DNA of 64,000 nt from JANQOH01 sp965214495. Lineage in GTDB: Bacteria; Pseudomonadota; Alphaproteobacteria; UBA7887. A program made the position numbers and the translations under genes. Shown in pieces: positions 46,657 through 55,936 of the stretch (position 1 is the first letter of the stretch; every line of letters begins with the position of its first letter). The stretch covers positions 1,302,001 to 1,366,000 of the forward strand of contig OZ243958.1 of assembly GCA_965214495.1 (NCBI GenBank), written 5' to 3'. The notes below the pieces were generated by a model. The model was not told the origin of the DNA. It ran no database searches and was given only the letters and a program-made list of their open reading frames with translations.

Positions 46657-47925
46657 ATGAACGTGCTGGTGATCGGGTCGGGGGGGCGCGAGCACGCGCT
46701 GTGCCGGGCAATCGGCGCCTCGCCCCTGTGCGAATCGCTCTATTGCGCGCCGGGCAATGACGGCATCGCACAGGAAGCCCAGTGCGTGATGCTCGATGTC
46801 ATGGATTTCCCCGCCGTCGCCGGGTGGTGCCGCAACCATGCGATCGACCTCGTCGTCGTAGGGCCGGAAGCGCCGCTGGTCGCCGGCATCGTCGACACTC
46901 TGGAAGCCGCCGGCATCGCGTGTTTCGGGCCGTCCGCCGCGGCCGCGCGGCTGGAAGGCTCCAAAGCGTTCGCCAGGGAGTTGTGCCGCCGGCACGGAAT
47001 CCCCATCCCCGATTTCGCGTGCTTCACCGATTTCGACGCCGCGCGCGCGCATGTGCGCCGCGCCGGGGCGCCGATCGTTGTCAAGGCGAGCGGCCTCGCC
47101 GCCGGCAAGGGGGTGACGGTCGCGCGAACCGTCGCCGAGGCGGAGGCGGCCCTCGATGCCATGGAAGCCGGCGCGTTCGGCGCCGCCGGATCGGAAGTGG
47201 TGATCGAGGAATACCTCGACGGTGAGGAAGCGAGCCTGTTCGCACTGGTCGATGGTACTGCGGCGCTGCGACTCGCCGGCGCGCAGGACTACAAGGCGGC
47301 GGGCGACGGCGACAGCGGACCGAACACCGGCGGCATGGGCGCCTGTTCGCCGACCCCGGTGCTCGACGAGGCCACGATGGCGCGGGCGATGGACGAGATC
47401 GTCCATCCGACCGTCGCGGCCATGGCGGCGGAGGGGATGCCGTTCCGCGGCGTTCTCTATGCCGGATTGATGATCACTCGCGCCGGCCCCCGACTCCTCG
47501 AGTTCAACGTCCGTTTCGGCGATCCCGAGTGCCAGGTGCTGGCGATGCGCCTGAAGTCGGACCTCCTGTTGGCGCTGACGGCGGCGCGCGACGGCGAGCT
47601 CGCCCGTTTCGATCTGCGCTGGCGCGATGAGGCGGCGCTGTGCGTGGTCATGGCCGCCAGGGGCTATCCCGGCGCGTATGAGAAAGGCGATGAGATTGGC
47701 GGACTGGACGAGATCGGGGACGATTCGGTGGTGGTGTTTCACGCCGGCACGGCGCGCCGCGGCGGGCGATGGGTGGCGGCGGGCGGCCGCGTCCTCGGCG
47801 TCACCGCGACCGGGCCGACCGTCGCCGAGGCCCAGGCCGCCGCCTACCGGGCCGTGGACCGGATCGACTGGCCGGGCGGCTTCTGCCGACATGACATCGG
47901 CTGGCGGGCCTTGAATCGCGATTGA
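46657..47925 (+). CDS. purD: Phosphoribosylamine-glycine ligase
   Basis: A 422-residue ATP-grasp enzyme, the second step of purine synthesis. It has VIGSGGREHALCRAIGASPL at the start, VVVGPEAPLVAGIVD, GSKAFAREL, the ATP-grasp lid and metal site (VVKASGLAAGKGVTVARTV, FNVRFGDPECQVLAMRLKSD), and AQDYKAAGDGDSGPNTGGMG. Full length for the family. It is convergent with the autotransporter gene, with only 26 bases between the stops. Confidence 0.97.
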   Translation: MNVLVIGSGGREHALCRAIGASPLCESLYCAPGNDGIAQEAQCVMLDVMDFPAVAGWCRNHAIDLVVVGPEAPLVAGIVDTLEAAGIACFGPSAAAARLEGSKAFARELCRRHGIPIPDFACFTDFDAARAHVRRAGAPIVVKASGLAAGKGVTVARTVAEAEAALDAMEAGAFGAAGSEVVIEEYLDGEEASLFALVDGTAALRLAGAQDYKAAGDGDSGPNTGGMGACSPTPVLDEATMARAMDEIVHPTVAAMAAEGMPFRGVLYAGLMITRAGPRLLEFNVRFGDPECQVLAMRLKSDLLLALTAARDGELARFDLRWRDEAALCVVMAARGYPGAYEKGDEIGGLDEIGDDSVVVFHAGTARRGGRWVAAGGRVLGVTATGPTVAEAQAAAYRAVDRIDWPGGFCRHDIGWRALNRD

Positions 47926-47951
47926 CCGTCCGCGGCGCGGTCCAACCGGTC

Positions 47952-50642
47952 TCAGAATCGGAGCCGCCAACCCGCCAGCAGGCCGAGCGAGGGCTCCGCG
48001 TCCACATGCCCCGGATGACGCGAAACATATGCCTCCGTCCGGGCCTCTCCGCCGAGCACGCCCGTCCGGCGCCAGCGCACCGCCAGATCGACCTGTCTGC
48101 CCGACGGGACGAGATCGGCCAGGACCGACTCGTGCAGGACCGCGCCGTCCCTGGTGCGGCCGACCGGCAGCATGAGGCTCGCCCGCCCGTGTTCCAGCCG
48201 CGGCGGCTGAGACAGCGAGACCGTGATCTTGTCGTCGGCGGTCAGGCGTCGGTCGGCGCGGAGCGAAACCGCGCTCGTGGTCAGGCCCGACAGTTCGGCG
48301 ACAACGCCGGCGCCGGCGCCGGGCGCGACCAGACCGATCTCGGCGTCGGCGGCGAGGCGCCACCTCGCGAAGCCGGCGCCGGCCTCGAGCCCGGCGACAA
48401 AGCTGTCCGCCGAGAGCCGGCCGAACGCGCCGTCGGCCGCAGAGCCCAGCATGGCTTCCTGCTCGCTGATCCAGCCGAGGCGCACGCCGAACCACCCACC
48501 CGGCGGCCGCCAGGCCAGCACGGCGCCTGTTTCCGGCGTCTGCTGTTGGAGCATGCCCGCAGTGGTGAACGCCGTCGCCTCGAGGCCGTTCTGCGCCCTG
48601 AAGGTAAGCGTTGCGGCGTTCTCGGCCAGGTTGAGCAGGCTGCTCTCCGCGTTCGCCGGCGACTCGTGGAAACCCAGGCGCCACCGGCCCCGATCGACGG
48701 CGATACCGCTCCGGCCGAACGCCAGCCGCGTGCGGCCCGGCGCCGAAGCGCCCGCGTCCGGTCCCGGAGCCATGAGATCGCGCAGCCGCGCCATCGTCGA
48801 CAGACCGCTCGCCACCCTGACGAGGTCTGAAAGATCGTACCAGAACGGCGCCCCCAGCGCGTCGAACGCGGCGATCTCGCGCCCGGCCAGGGAGCGCGAA
48901 AGCCCGTCGCCGAGCGCGCCGCTCAGAAGGACACGGGTGACGCGCACGCTGTGGCCGGCGTCGCCGACGCGGAATCCGGTCGTAATCGTTGTCTCGCCCA
49001 CCGGCCAGACCGCGGCGCCGAGGTCCATCAGCCCCTGGCCGTAAGTCGCCGTATCGGCATAGACGCCGGACTTGTTCGCGGTCGCGTAGAGCCGCGCAAC
49101 CAGGTCCGTGTTCGACAACTGGCTGCGGAACATCTGCTTCATCGGCGCCAGCCCGCCTGTGACCATCGGCGCCGCGAACGACGTTCCGCTGAACGATTCG
49201 TAGTCCCGAACGATCGCGCCCTGGCGCGGCCCGAAGTAAGCGGCGCCGATCCCCACCCCGGGGGCGGCGATACACCAGTCCGCGGCGATGCCGCAGCGGT
49301 TGGAGAAGCGCGCGATTTCGCCGTTCTCGCCAATCGCCACCACCGCGATGGAGTGGCCCTGCAGCTCCTCGATGCGCACCGCCAGGCCGGCATACAGATT
49401 GGGCGAGCTCGCATCGAGAAGGCCGGCGGGCCGGTCCAAATAGTCCGTCTCCCCGTCGCCGACGCAGTTGTCGGTACCCGGGCGGCAGAGGTCTGTATTT
49501 GAGTTTCCGGCGGACCAGACGAGGATCGTCTTGTCGGTCCGGTCGGCCTGGGCCATGACTTCGATGGTCTGCTGCATTGCGGCGCGCAGGGCCGGCACGT
49601 CGTCGTAGTTCTCGATCAGCCCCTCGACCCCGAAGCTCTGGTTCACCATGTCCGGGCCCTGCGAGAGCACGGCCCGATAGAGGTTCGCGTCGTCCGAATC
49701 GTACACGGCGAGGATGGCGAGGTCGATCGGCGAGAACGGCACGCCCGAAACCCCGCCGCTGCCGAGGGGAATCGCCGTCATCTGGAGCGCGGCCCAGGGC
49801 GCGACTCCTGTGTGCTGATGGCTGGCTCCCGGAACCGGGTTGCCCACGATGACGCTCGCGACGGCGGTGCCGTGCGAATAGCGCATGCCGGTTTCGTCAA
49901 AGGCGCCGGTAGTGAGAGTCTCGCTGACCGCTCCGCCCCGGAACGCGGGATGAAAGAGGTCGATGCCGGTGTCGATCACGCCCACGGTGACCCCGGCGCC
50001 CGGCTTCGCGTCGGCGCCGTGGAGAATCGGGATCGCCGCATGAGCCTGGTGCGTGTTGATCGTTCTCAGACCCCATTGCCCTTGCGATCGAAACTCGGGC
50101 GCGGCGAGGAGCTCTGCGGCGGCCTTGTCCCGGATGCTCCTGAACTCCTCGATCGAGAGGCACCCGCGGTCGACAGTGTCGACGACGCAAGGATCCGGGT
50201 CAGGATCCGGTTCCGGGGGATCTGGCGTGGGCGACGGCGGATCCGGGGGATCTGGCGGTTCCGGCGTGGGCGACGGGTTCGGAGGATCCGGCGGTTCCGG
50301 CGTGGGCGCCGGGTTCGGAGGATCCGGCGGTTCCGGCGTGGGCGCCGGGTTCGGAGGATCCGGCGGTTCCGGCGTGGGCGCCGGGTTCGGAGGATCCGGC
50401 GGTTCCGGCGTGGGCGACGGGTCCGGGGGATCTGGCAGTTCCGGCGTGGGCGACGGGTCCGGAGGATCTGGCGGTTCCGGCACGGGCGGCGGCGAGTCCG
50501 GGACTTCCGGCGTCGCGGGCGTCCCGCTCGCCGAGCCGCCTCCCGAACCGCAGCCGGACAACGCGACCGCGAGCGACAGCATCGCAGCAAACGTAAAAAA
50601 TGCGCCGTATCCGAGGCTTACGGTCTGACGCTCGTATTTCAC
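47952..50642 (-). CDS. Subtilisin-like lipoprotein autotransporter (NalP/SphB1-like)
   Basis: An 896-residue protein. The N-terminus has a signal and lipobox (LSLAVALSGCGSGGG, Cys about 31). Residues 45-150 are Pro-rich 12-residue repeats (PDPPNPAPTPEP and variants). Then comes an S8 domain (about 190-520) with Asp in TVGVIDTGIDLFHPAF, His in MRYSHGTAVASVI and Ser in FSGTSFAAPMVTGG. The last 300 or so residues show the alternating pattern of a beta-barrel and end in Phe (LLAGWRLRF), as autotransporters do. NalP and SphB1 share this plan and clip other surface proteins. A GTG start is used. Confidence 0.85.
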   Translation of the reverse strand: MKYERQTVSLGYGAFFTFAAMLSLAVALSGCGSGGGSASGTPATPEVPDSPPPVPEPPDPPDPSPTPELPDPPDPSPTPEPPDPPNPAPTPEPPDPPNPAPTPEPPDPPNPAPTPEPPDPPNPSPTPEPPDPPDPPSPTPDPPEPDPDPDPCVVDTVDRGCLSIEEFRSIRDKAAAELLAAPEFRSQGQWGLRTINTHQAHAAIPILHGADAKPGAGVTVGVIDTGIDLFHPAFRGGAVSETLTTGAFDETGMRYSHGTAVASVIVGNPVPGASHQHTGVAPWAALQMTAIPLGSGGVSGVPFSPIDLAILAVYDSDDANLYRAVLSQGPDMVNQSFGVEGLIENYDDVPALRAAMQQTIEVMAQADRTDKTILVWSAGNSNTDLCRPGTDNCVGDGETDYLDRPAGLLDASSPNLYAGLAVRIEELQGHSIAVVAIGENGEIARFSNRCGIAADWCIAAPGVGIGAAYFGPRQGAIVRDYESFSGTSFAAPMVTGGLAPMKQMFRSQLSNTDLVARLYATANKSGVYADTATYGQGLMDLGAAVWPVGETTITTGFRVGDAGHSVRVTRVLLSGALGDGLSRSLAGREIAAFDALGAPFWYDLSDLVRVASGLSTMARLRDLMAPGPDAGASAPGRTRLAFGRSGIAVDRGRWRLGFHESPANAESSLLNLAENAATLTFRAQNGLEATAFTTAGMLQQQTPETGAVLAWRPPGGWFGVRLGWISEQEAMLGSAADGAFGRLSADSFVAGLEAGAGFARWRLAADAEIGLVAPGAGAGVVAELSGLTTSAVSLRADRRLTADDKITVSLSQPPRLEHGRASLMLPVGRTRDGAVLHESVLADLVPSGRQVDLAVRWRRTGVLGGEARTEAYVSRHPGHVDAEPSLGLLAGWRLRF
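50210..50490 (-). repeat. Tandem 36-bp minisatellite in the autotransporter gene
   Basis: A 36-bp unit (on the plus strand, GGATCCGGCGGTTCCGGCG followed by TGGGCGCCGGGTTCGGA) is repeated about seven times. The middle copies are nearly identical and the outer ones have changed (GGCGAC for GGCGCC, GGGGGA for GGAGGA). It codes for 12-residue Pro-rich repeats, so gain or loss of a unit keeps the frame. Confidence 0.9.
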
Positions 50643-50808
50643 AGCAAAAAGGCCCGGCCCGGATTTCTCATAACATACAGGAGCATCGGCCCGCGAATCC
50701 TCAATATTTCTCCGGCTCGGTTCGCGAGCCGTATGCGTCCTCTCCCGGATCCGGCCGCCTCACGGCCGACCAATTTCAAACCGGGAAATTACCAAGTCAT
50801 CGCCTTGT

Positions 50809-50837
50809 TCGACAGGGTGAGAAATCCGGGCTAGATA
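50809..50837 (+). promoter_or_regulatory. Candidate tsaE promoter, leaderless
   Basis: TCGACA (50809-50814), 17 bases, then TAGATA (50832-50837). The ATG of tsaE is at 50844, where transcription would begin, leaving no ribosome site. The 200 bases between the autotransporter start and tsaE hold nothing else that can be supported. Confidence 0.45.
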
Positions 50838-50843
50838 CGGCGC

Positions 50844-51305
50844 ATGCCCGGCTTCGAACGCGCCCTTGCCGACGATGCGGCGACAATGCGGCTCGGCGCG
50901 GCCGCCGCTGCGGTCTCCCGGACCGGCGACCTGATCGCGCTCGACGGCCCGCTCGGCGCCGGCAAGACCACCTTCGCGCGGGGTTTCCTGCGCGCCCTCG
51001 GCGTCACCGAAGAAGTCCCGAGCCCGACCTTCACGCTCGTGCAAATCTACGAACCGACGGTCGGTCCGGTGTGGCATTGCGACCTCTATCGCATCGAACG
51101 TCCCGAAGACACGGCAGCGCTCGGCATCGAAGAAGCGCTCGACGACGCGATCATACTGCTCGAATGGCCGGAACGCATGGGCGCGCCGCCGCCGGCGCCG
51201 AGGCTCGACGTGCGGCTCACCTTTGCCGCCGGAGGGCGCAGAGTCCGGCTCGAAGGCCATGGCGACTGGGCGGCGCGCCTCTCCACGCTCGCCGATGACG
51301 CCTGA
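50844..51305 (+). CDS. tsaE: tRNA threonylcarbamoyladenosine synthesis ATPase
   Basis: A 153-residue P-loop ATPase that works with TsaB and TsaD to make t6A in tRNA. Walker A is LDGPLGAGKTTFARGF (about residues 33-48). It has EVPSPTFTLVQIYE, HCDLYRIERPED, and LLEWPERMG near the end. It is first in a tight unit with amgK, murU, addB and addA, and overlaps amgK by 11 bases. Confidence 0.95.
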   Translation: MPGFERALADDAATMRLGAAAAAVSRTGDLIALDGPLGAGKTTFARGFLRALGVTEEVPSPTFTLVQIYEPTVGPVWHCDLYRIERPEDTAALGIEEALDDAIILLEWPERMGAPPPAPRLDVRLTFAAGGRRVRLEGHGDWAARLSTLADDA

Positions 51306-52284
51306 ACGCGGGGCGCGGATCTCCGCGTTCCTCGATGCCGAAGGCTGGGGCAGCGCGGCGCGGCGCCCCATCGCCGGGGATGCATCGTTCCGCCGCTACG
51401 AACGACTGACGGAAGGACCGCGCCATGCCCTGCTGATGGACGCGCCGCCGCCGCAAGAAGACGTGGATCCGTTCTGCGCCATCGCCCGCCATCTGACGGC
51501 GCAAGGCTACAGCACCCCGCGAATCTACGCCGAAGATGCCGCGGCCGGCCTGTTGCTGATCGAGGATTTCGGCGATCGCACGTTCACCCGGATGCTCGAC
51601 GCCGGCGCCGACCCGACGCCGCTCTACGCGGCCGCGGTCGACGTGCTGGCGGAGCTGCATAGACACGCGCCGCCCCCCGGCCTCGCGCCGTACGATGAGG
51701 CCGCGTATCTCGCCGAGGCCGACCTGCTGATCGACTGGTTCCTGCCGGCGGTGGGCGAGACCGGCGCGTCAGCGCTCAGACAGAGCTACCATGAGGCGTG
51801 GCGCGCGGTGCTGGGCGCGGCGGCGTATGGCAGGCGGGTTCTCGTGTTACGCGACTACCACGCCGACAACCTGATGTGGCTGCCCGAGCGGACGGGAGTC
51901 GCCCGCGTCGGTCTGCTCGATTTCCAGGACGCGCTGGCCGGGTCGCCGGCTTACGACCTGGTGTCGCTGCTCGAAGACGCACGGCGCGACGTTTCGACCG
52001 CGCTCGTGGAAGCCATGACGGCGCGCTATCTTACGGTCCGGCCCGAACACGACCCGCGTATCTTCCGCGCCGCCTGTGACGTGCTCGGCGCGCAGCGCAA
52101 CACCAAGATCGTCGGAATTTTCACCCGCCTGTGGAAACGCGACGGCAAGCCCGGATATCTCGACCTCATCCCCCGGGTCTGGCGCCTGCTGGAAAGCGAC
52201 CTCGCGCGCCCGGCGCTGGTTCCGGTCCGCGCGTGGTTCGACACCCACGTCCCGCCGGCGCTGCGGCGCGCGCCGCAACCGTGA
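51295..52284 (+). CDS. amgK: Sugar kinase of the aminoglycoside phosphotransferase fold, probably AmgK
   Basis: A 329-residue kinase-fold protein. It has RPIAGDASFRRYERL (nucleotide loop), the catalytic loop LVLRDYHADNLMWLP and the metal-binding VGLLDFQDALAGSPAYDLVS. AmgK phosphorylates C1 of MurNAc/GlcNAc in peptidoglycan recycling. The next gene, the MurU-type nucleotidyltransferase, is its usual partner and supports this. ATG 51295 overlaps the tsaE end, and a longer frame starts inside tsaE. Confidence 0.9.
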   Translation: MTPERGARISAFLDAEGWGSAARRPIAGDASFRRYERLTEGPRHALLMDAPPPQEDVDPFCAIARHLTAQGYSTPRIYAEDAAAGLLLIEDFGDRTFTRMLDAGADPTPLYAAAVDVLAELHRHAPPPGLAPYDEAAYLAEADLLIDWFLPAVGETGASALRQSYHEAWRAVLGAAAYGRRVLVLRDYHADNLMWLPERTGVARVGLLDFQDALAGSPAYDLVSLLEDARRDVSTALVEAMTARYLTVRPEHDPRIFRAACDVLGAQRNTKIVGIFTRLWKRDGKPGYLDLIPRVWRLLESDLARPALVPVRAWFDTHVPPALRRAPQP

Positions 52285-52994
52285 CTCCGCCGGATCGCGC
52301 TATGGTGCTTGCGGCCGGACGCGGTGAGCGCCTGCGGCCGATCACCGACAGGATTCCGAAGCCGTTGGTCGAAGTCGCCGGGCGCGCCATGATCGACCGC
52401 ACGCTGGACTCGCTGGCCGCGGCGGGCGTCACGCGGGCGATCGTCAATGTCTGCCACATGGCCGACCGGATCGAGGCGCATCTTGCAGATCGAAGGCGGC
52501 CCTGCATCTCATTGTCGCGCGAGACCGCCTTGCTCGACACCGGCGGCGGTATCGTCCATGCGCTGGGACGTTTCGACGGCCGCCCGTTCTGCGTCGCCAA
52601 CAGCGATGTTGTGATCTTCGACGGGATCGAGCCGGCGTGGCGGCGTCTTGCGCGGGCGTGGAACGGCGCCGCGATGGACGCGTTGCTGCTGCTCACCCCG
52701 TGCGCCGGCGCCACGGGCTATGACGGTCCCGGCGATTTTCAGTTCGACCGCAGGGGCCGTCCGCACCGGCGTTGCGAACGGGAGATCGCGTCGTTCGTCT
52801 TCGCCGGCTGGCAGATCCTCCACCCGCGCCTGTTCGACGACCCGCCGGCGGGCGCGTTCTCGCTCAACCTGCTCTTCGACCGTGCGCTGGCGAACGGCCG
52901 GCTCGCCGCCATCGTCCACGACGGAGCGTGGTTCCACGTCGGCACGCCGGCGGCGCTGCGCGCGGTCGAAACCGCGATCGCGAAACTGCTCTGA
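52281..52994 (+). CDS. murU: Sugar-1-phosphate nucleotidyltransferase, probably MurU
   Basis: A 237-residue protein with the nucleotidyltransferase signature MVLAAGRGERLRPITDRIPK followed by PLVEVAG. It has ETALLDTGGGIVHAL and the metal Asp in CVANSDVVIFDG. MurU turns MurNAc-1-P into UDP-MurNAc, closing the recycling route that bypasses fosfomycin-sensitive MurA. The GTG start at 52281 overlaps the amgK stop by four bases, and its own stop shares a base with addB. Confidence 0.9.
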   Translation: MTPPDRAMVLAAGRGERLRPITDRIPKPLVEVAGRAMIDRTLDSLAAAGVTRAIVNVCHMADRIEAHLADRRRPCISLSRETALLDTGGGIVHALGRFDGRPFCVANSDVVIFDGIEPAWRRLARAWNGAAMDALLLLTPCAGATGYDGPGDFQFDRRGRPHRRCEREIASFVFAGWQILHPRLFDDPPAGAFSLNLLFDRALANGRLAAIVHDGAWFHVGTPAALRAVETAIAKLL

Positions 52995-55936
52995 TGGCCG
53001 GCGTCGTCACCATTCCCGCCGCCCACGGATTCGTCGAGGTGCTGGCCGACGCCCTGTTCGCGGAACACGGCGCCGATCCGCTGGCGCTCGCGCGCGTCAC
53101 AGTCTTTCTGCCCACCCGGCGTTCGGCGCGCGCCCTGCGCGAGGCACTGCTGCGGCGCGGCGGCGGCGCGGCTCTATTGCCCCGCATCCGCCCGCTCGGC
53201 GATCTCGACGAAGATGAGGACGACGGCGCCGATTCGCTCCCTGTCGCGGCGCCGCCGGCGATCGGCGCGCTGGAACGCCAATTGCTGCTCGCCGAACAAG
53301 TGCGCGCCCTGCCGCCGCGCGCCGCCTTCGGTCCGGTCTCCGGCGCACAGGCGCTCGCCCTCGCCGCCGCCCTCGCGCGCCTGCTCGACGAGATGCAGAC
53401 GGCGCGGGTCGATTTCACCGCCCTCGACAGGCTCGTTCCCGAAGAATTCGCCGGGCATTGGCGCGAAACATGCGAGTTTCTCTCCATCGTCACCGCGCAC
53501 TGGCCGCGGATTCTCGCCGCGCGCGGGGCGATCGATCCCGCCGACCGCCGCAATCGTGTCCTCTGTGCGCTGGCGGCGGAATGGCGCCGCGCGCCGCCCG
53601 AAACCCCGGTGATCGCGGCGGGATCGACCGGCAGCGTGCCGGCTACCGCCGACCTGCTGGCGACCGTGGCGAAACTGCCGCGCGGCCTGGTCGTGCTCCC
53701 CGGTCTCGACGCCGGCCTCGACGACGCGAGCTGGAACGCGCTCTCCGAAACCCATCCGCAATACGGCCTCAAGTTGTTGCTCGAGCGCCTCGAGATCGAC
53801 CGCAGCACGGTCCCGTCGTGGCTGGCCCCGCCGCCACCGGATACGCCGCTCGGCGCGCGCGCCGCCCTGATCCGCGAAGCGATGCGTCCCGACCGGACCG
53901 TCGAAGCGTGGCGCGCGCTCGACTGGCTGGACCGGAGCGCGGTCGCGGGACTCGAACTCGTCGAATGCCCGGACGCGGAAGCCGAGGCCGAAGTCGTCGC
54001 GCTGGCGATGCGGCACGCGCTGGAAACGCCGGGACGCACGGCAGCGCTGGTGACGACCGACCGTGGCCTGGCGCGCCGCGTGCGCGCTGCGCTCCGCCGC
54101 TGGGCGCTGGACGTGGACGACTCGGCCGGGATTCCCCTCGCCGACACGCCCCCTGGCGTCTTTTTGCGCCTGATCGTCGAAGCGCTGGCGCGCGACGCCG
54201 CGCCGATTCCCCTGCTCGCTATGCTCAAACACCCGTTGAGTCGCGGCGGCATGAACCGGCTGGAGTTTCTCAACCTGGTCCGGCGGTTCGAGCGCCGCTG
54301 CCTGCGCGGCCCCCGGCCGGCGCCCGGCTTCCCGGGTCTGCGGAACGCGCTCGCGACGTCGTGGGCGCCGGAGCCGCCGCCGGAGGAACTCGCGGTATGG
54401 TTCGACAGCCTCGCCGCCGCCGCCGCACCGCTGGCGCGCGCGCTCGCGCAAGACCGGGTGATGACGGTCGATCTGGTCGCCGCGCACAGGGAGTTCGCCG
54501 AGTGGCTGGCGACCGGCGAGGACGGCGCAACCGACCTCTGGGCACGGGAGGCCGGGCGCGCCTGCCGCGACCGCCTCGACGAACTCGCCGAAGCGGCCAC
54601 CGGCCTGCCCGCCGCCGCCGGGCGCGACTACGCGGCGACCATCGACGCCGCGTTGAAGGGCATACCGATCCGCCCGGCGCGCGACCGGCATCCGCGGCTG
54701 TTCATCCGGGGCACGCTGGAAGCGCGGTTGCAGCGCGCCGACCTTACCGTTCTCGGCGGCCTCAACGAAGGCGCCTGGCCGGGCGAACCGCCGGCGGACC
54801 CGTGGCTGAGCCGACCGATGCGCCGCGACCTCGGCCTTCCCGCACCCGAGCGCCTGATCGGCCTCGCCGCGCACGACTTCGCCCAGCTGGCCCAGGCGCC
54901 CGACGTGTTGTTGACCCGCTCCGAGCGAGTCGCGGGCGCGCCGAGCGTCCCCGCGCGCTGGCTGACCCGCCTGAAGGCGGTGCTCGACGGGGCGGGGATT
55001 CGCCTCGCGCGAACCCCGTGGCTCGCATGGCGGCGCGCCCTCGACCGGCCCGACTCGCCGCCGGCGCCGATCCTCTCGCCGGCGCCCAGGCCGCCGCTCC
55101 ACGCCCGCCCGCGCGAACTGTCGGTCACGCGAATCGAGGCGTGGATGCGCGACCCCTACGAGATCTACGCCCGATCCATTCTGGGCCTGCGGGCGCTCGA
55201 CCCGGTCGATGCGAGCGCCGCGCAAGCCGAATACGGCAGCGCGGTTCACGAGGCGCTCAGGCGCTTCGCCGAAGAGACCCCCGGGCCGCTCCCGGCCGAC
55301 GCGCTGCAACGCCTTCTCGCCATCGGCGAGGCCGCCCTTGTGGAGTCGGGTGCGACGGCGGGCGTGTTGTCGTTCTGGCGGCCGCGCTTCGCGCGCACAG
55401 CGGAGTGGTTCGTCGCGCAGGAACGGGTGCGGCGCGCGGCGGGCGTCGAGAGCCTGGTGGAGATCGACGGCGCGCTGGCGTTCGAGGCAGCGGGCGGCAA
55501 GTTCCGACTCACCGCTCGCGCCGACCGGCTGGACCTCGGGCCCGACGGCAGCGTGACCGTAATCGACTACAAGATCGGCCCGCCGCCGAGCGAGCGCGAA
55601 ATGCTCGCCGGTTTCGCACCGCAACTACCACTGGAAGGCGCGATCCTGGCCGCCGGCGGCTTCGCCGGACTCGCCGCCGCCGCGCCGGTCGCGCTTCAGT
55701 ATTGGCGCCTGTCCGGCGGCGATCCGGCGGGCGAAATCAGGGAACCGAAGAAGAGGAGCGCCGAAGCGCTGACCGAAGACGCGCTGAACGGGCTGCGCGG
55801 CCTTGTCGATCTCTACGACGACCCGGAGACCGCCTATCTGTCGCGTCCGGCGCCGAAACATGCGCCGAAATACAGCGATTACGAGCATCTGGCGCGCGTG
55901 GGCGAGTGGGGCTCCGCCGCCACCGAAGAGTCGTGA
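52994..55936 (+). CDS. addB: AddB, double-strand-break repair nuclease subunit
   Basis: A 980-residue protein of the alphaproteobacterial AddB type. It has RVTVFLPTRRSARALREALL near the start (there is no Walker A motif, as usual for the proteobacterial form) and AGSTGSVPATADLLATVAKL. Its PD-(D/E)xK nuclease domain lies at the C-terminus (AEYGSAVHEALRRFAEETPG, FRLTARADRLDLGPDGSVTV, IDYKIGPPPSEREM). With AddA it chews back broken ends for RecA loading, doing the job of RecBCD. Confidence 0.95.
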   Translation: MAGVVTIPAAHGFVEVLADALFAEHGADPLALARVTVFLPTRRSARALREALLRRGGGAALLPRIRPLGDLDEDEDDGADSLPVAAPPAIGALERQLLLAEQVRALPPRAAFGPVSGAQALALAAALARLLDEMQTARVDFTALDRLVPEEFAGHWRETCEFLSIVTAHWPRILAARGAIDPADRRNRVLCALAAEWRRAPPETPVIAAGSTGSVPATADLLATVAKLPRGLVVLPGLDAGLDDASWNALSETHPQYGLKLLLERLEIDRSTVPSWLAPPPPDTPLGARAALIREAMRPDRTVEAWRALDWLDRSAVAGLELVECPDAEAEAEVVALAMRHALETPGRTAALVTTDRGLARRVRAALRRWALDVDDSAGIPLADTPPGVFLRLIVEALARDAAPIPLLAMLKHPLSRGGMNRLEFLNLVRRFERRCLRGPRPAPGFPGLRNALATSWAPEPPPEELAVWFDSLAAAAAPLARALAQDRVMTVDLVAAHREFAEWLATGEDGATDLWAREAGRACRDRLDELAEAATGLPAAAGRDYAATIDAALKGIPIRPARDRHPRLFIRGTLEARLQRADLTVLGGLNEGAWPGEPPADPWLSRPMRRDLGLPAPERLIGLAAHDFAQLAQAPDVLLTRSERVAGAPSVPARWLTRLKAVLDGAGIRLARTPWLAWRRALDRPDSPPAPILSPAPRPPLHARPRELSVTRIEAWMRDPYEIYARSILGLRALDPVDASAAQAEYGSAVHEALRRFAEETPGPLPADALQRLLAIGEAALVESGATAGVLSFWRPRFARTAEWFVAQERVRRAAGVESLVEIDGALAFEAAGGKFRLTARADRLDLGPDGSVTVIDYKIGPPPSEREMLAGFAPQLPLEGAILAAGGFAGLAAAAPVALQYWRLSGGDPAGEIREPKKRSAEALTEDALNGLRGLVDLYDDPETAYLSRPAPKHAPKYSDYEHLARVGEWGSAATEES

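Noticed and set aside
46123..49275. A 1050-codon minus-strand frame
   Set aside because: Antisense to purD and out of frame with the autotransporter; high-GC shadow.
49812..50834. A Gly/Ser/Arg-rich plus-strand frame
   Set aside because: It is the complement of the Pro-rich minisatellite of the autotransporter gene.
53458..55932. Extension of the AddA frame to 1930 codons
   Set aside because: It overlaps addB in another frame; GTG 55933 and the Walker A motif close by give the normal AddA start.
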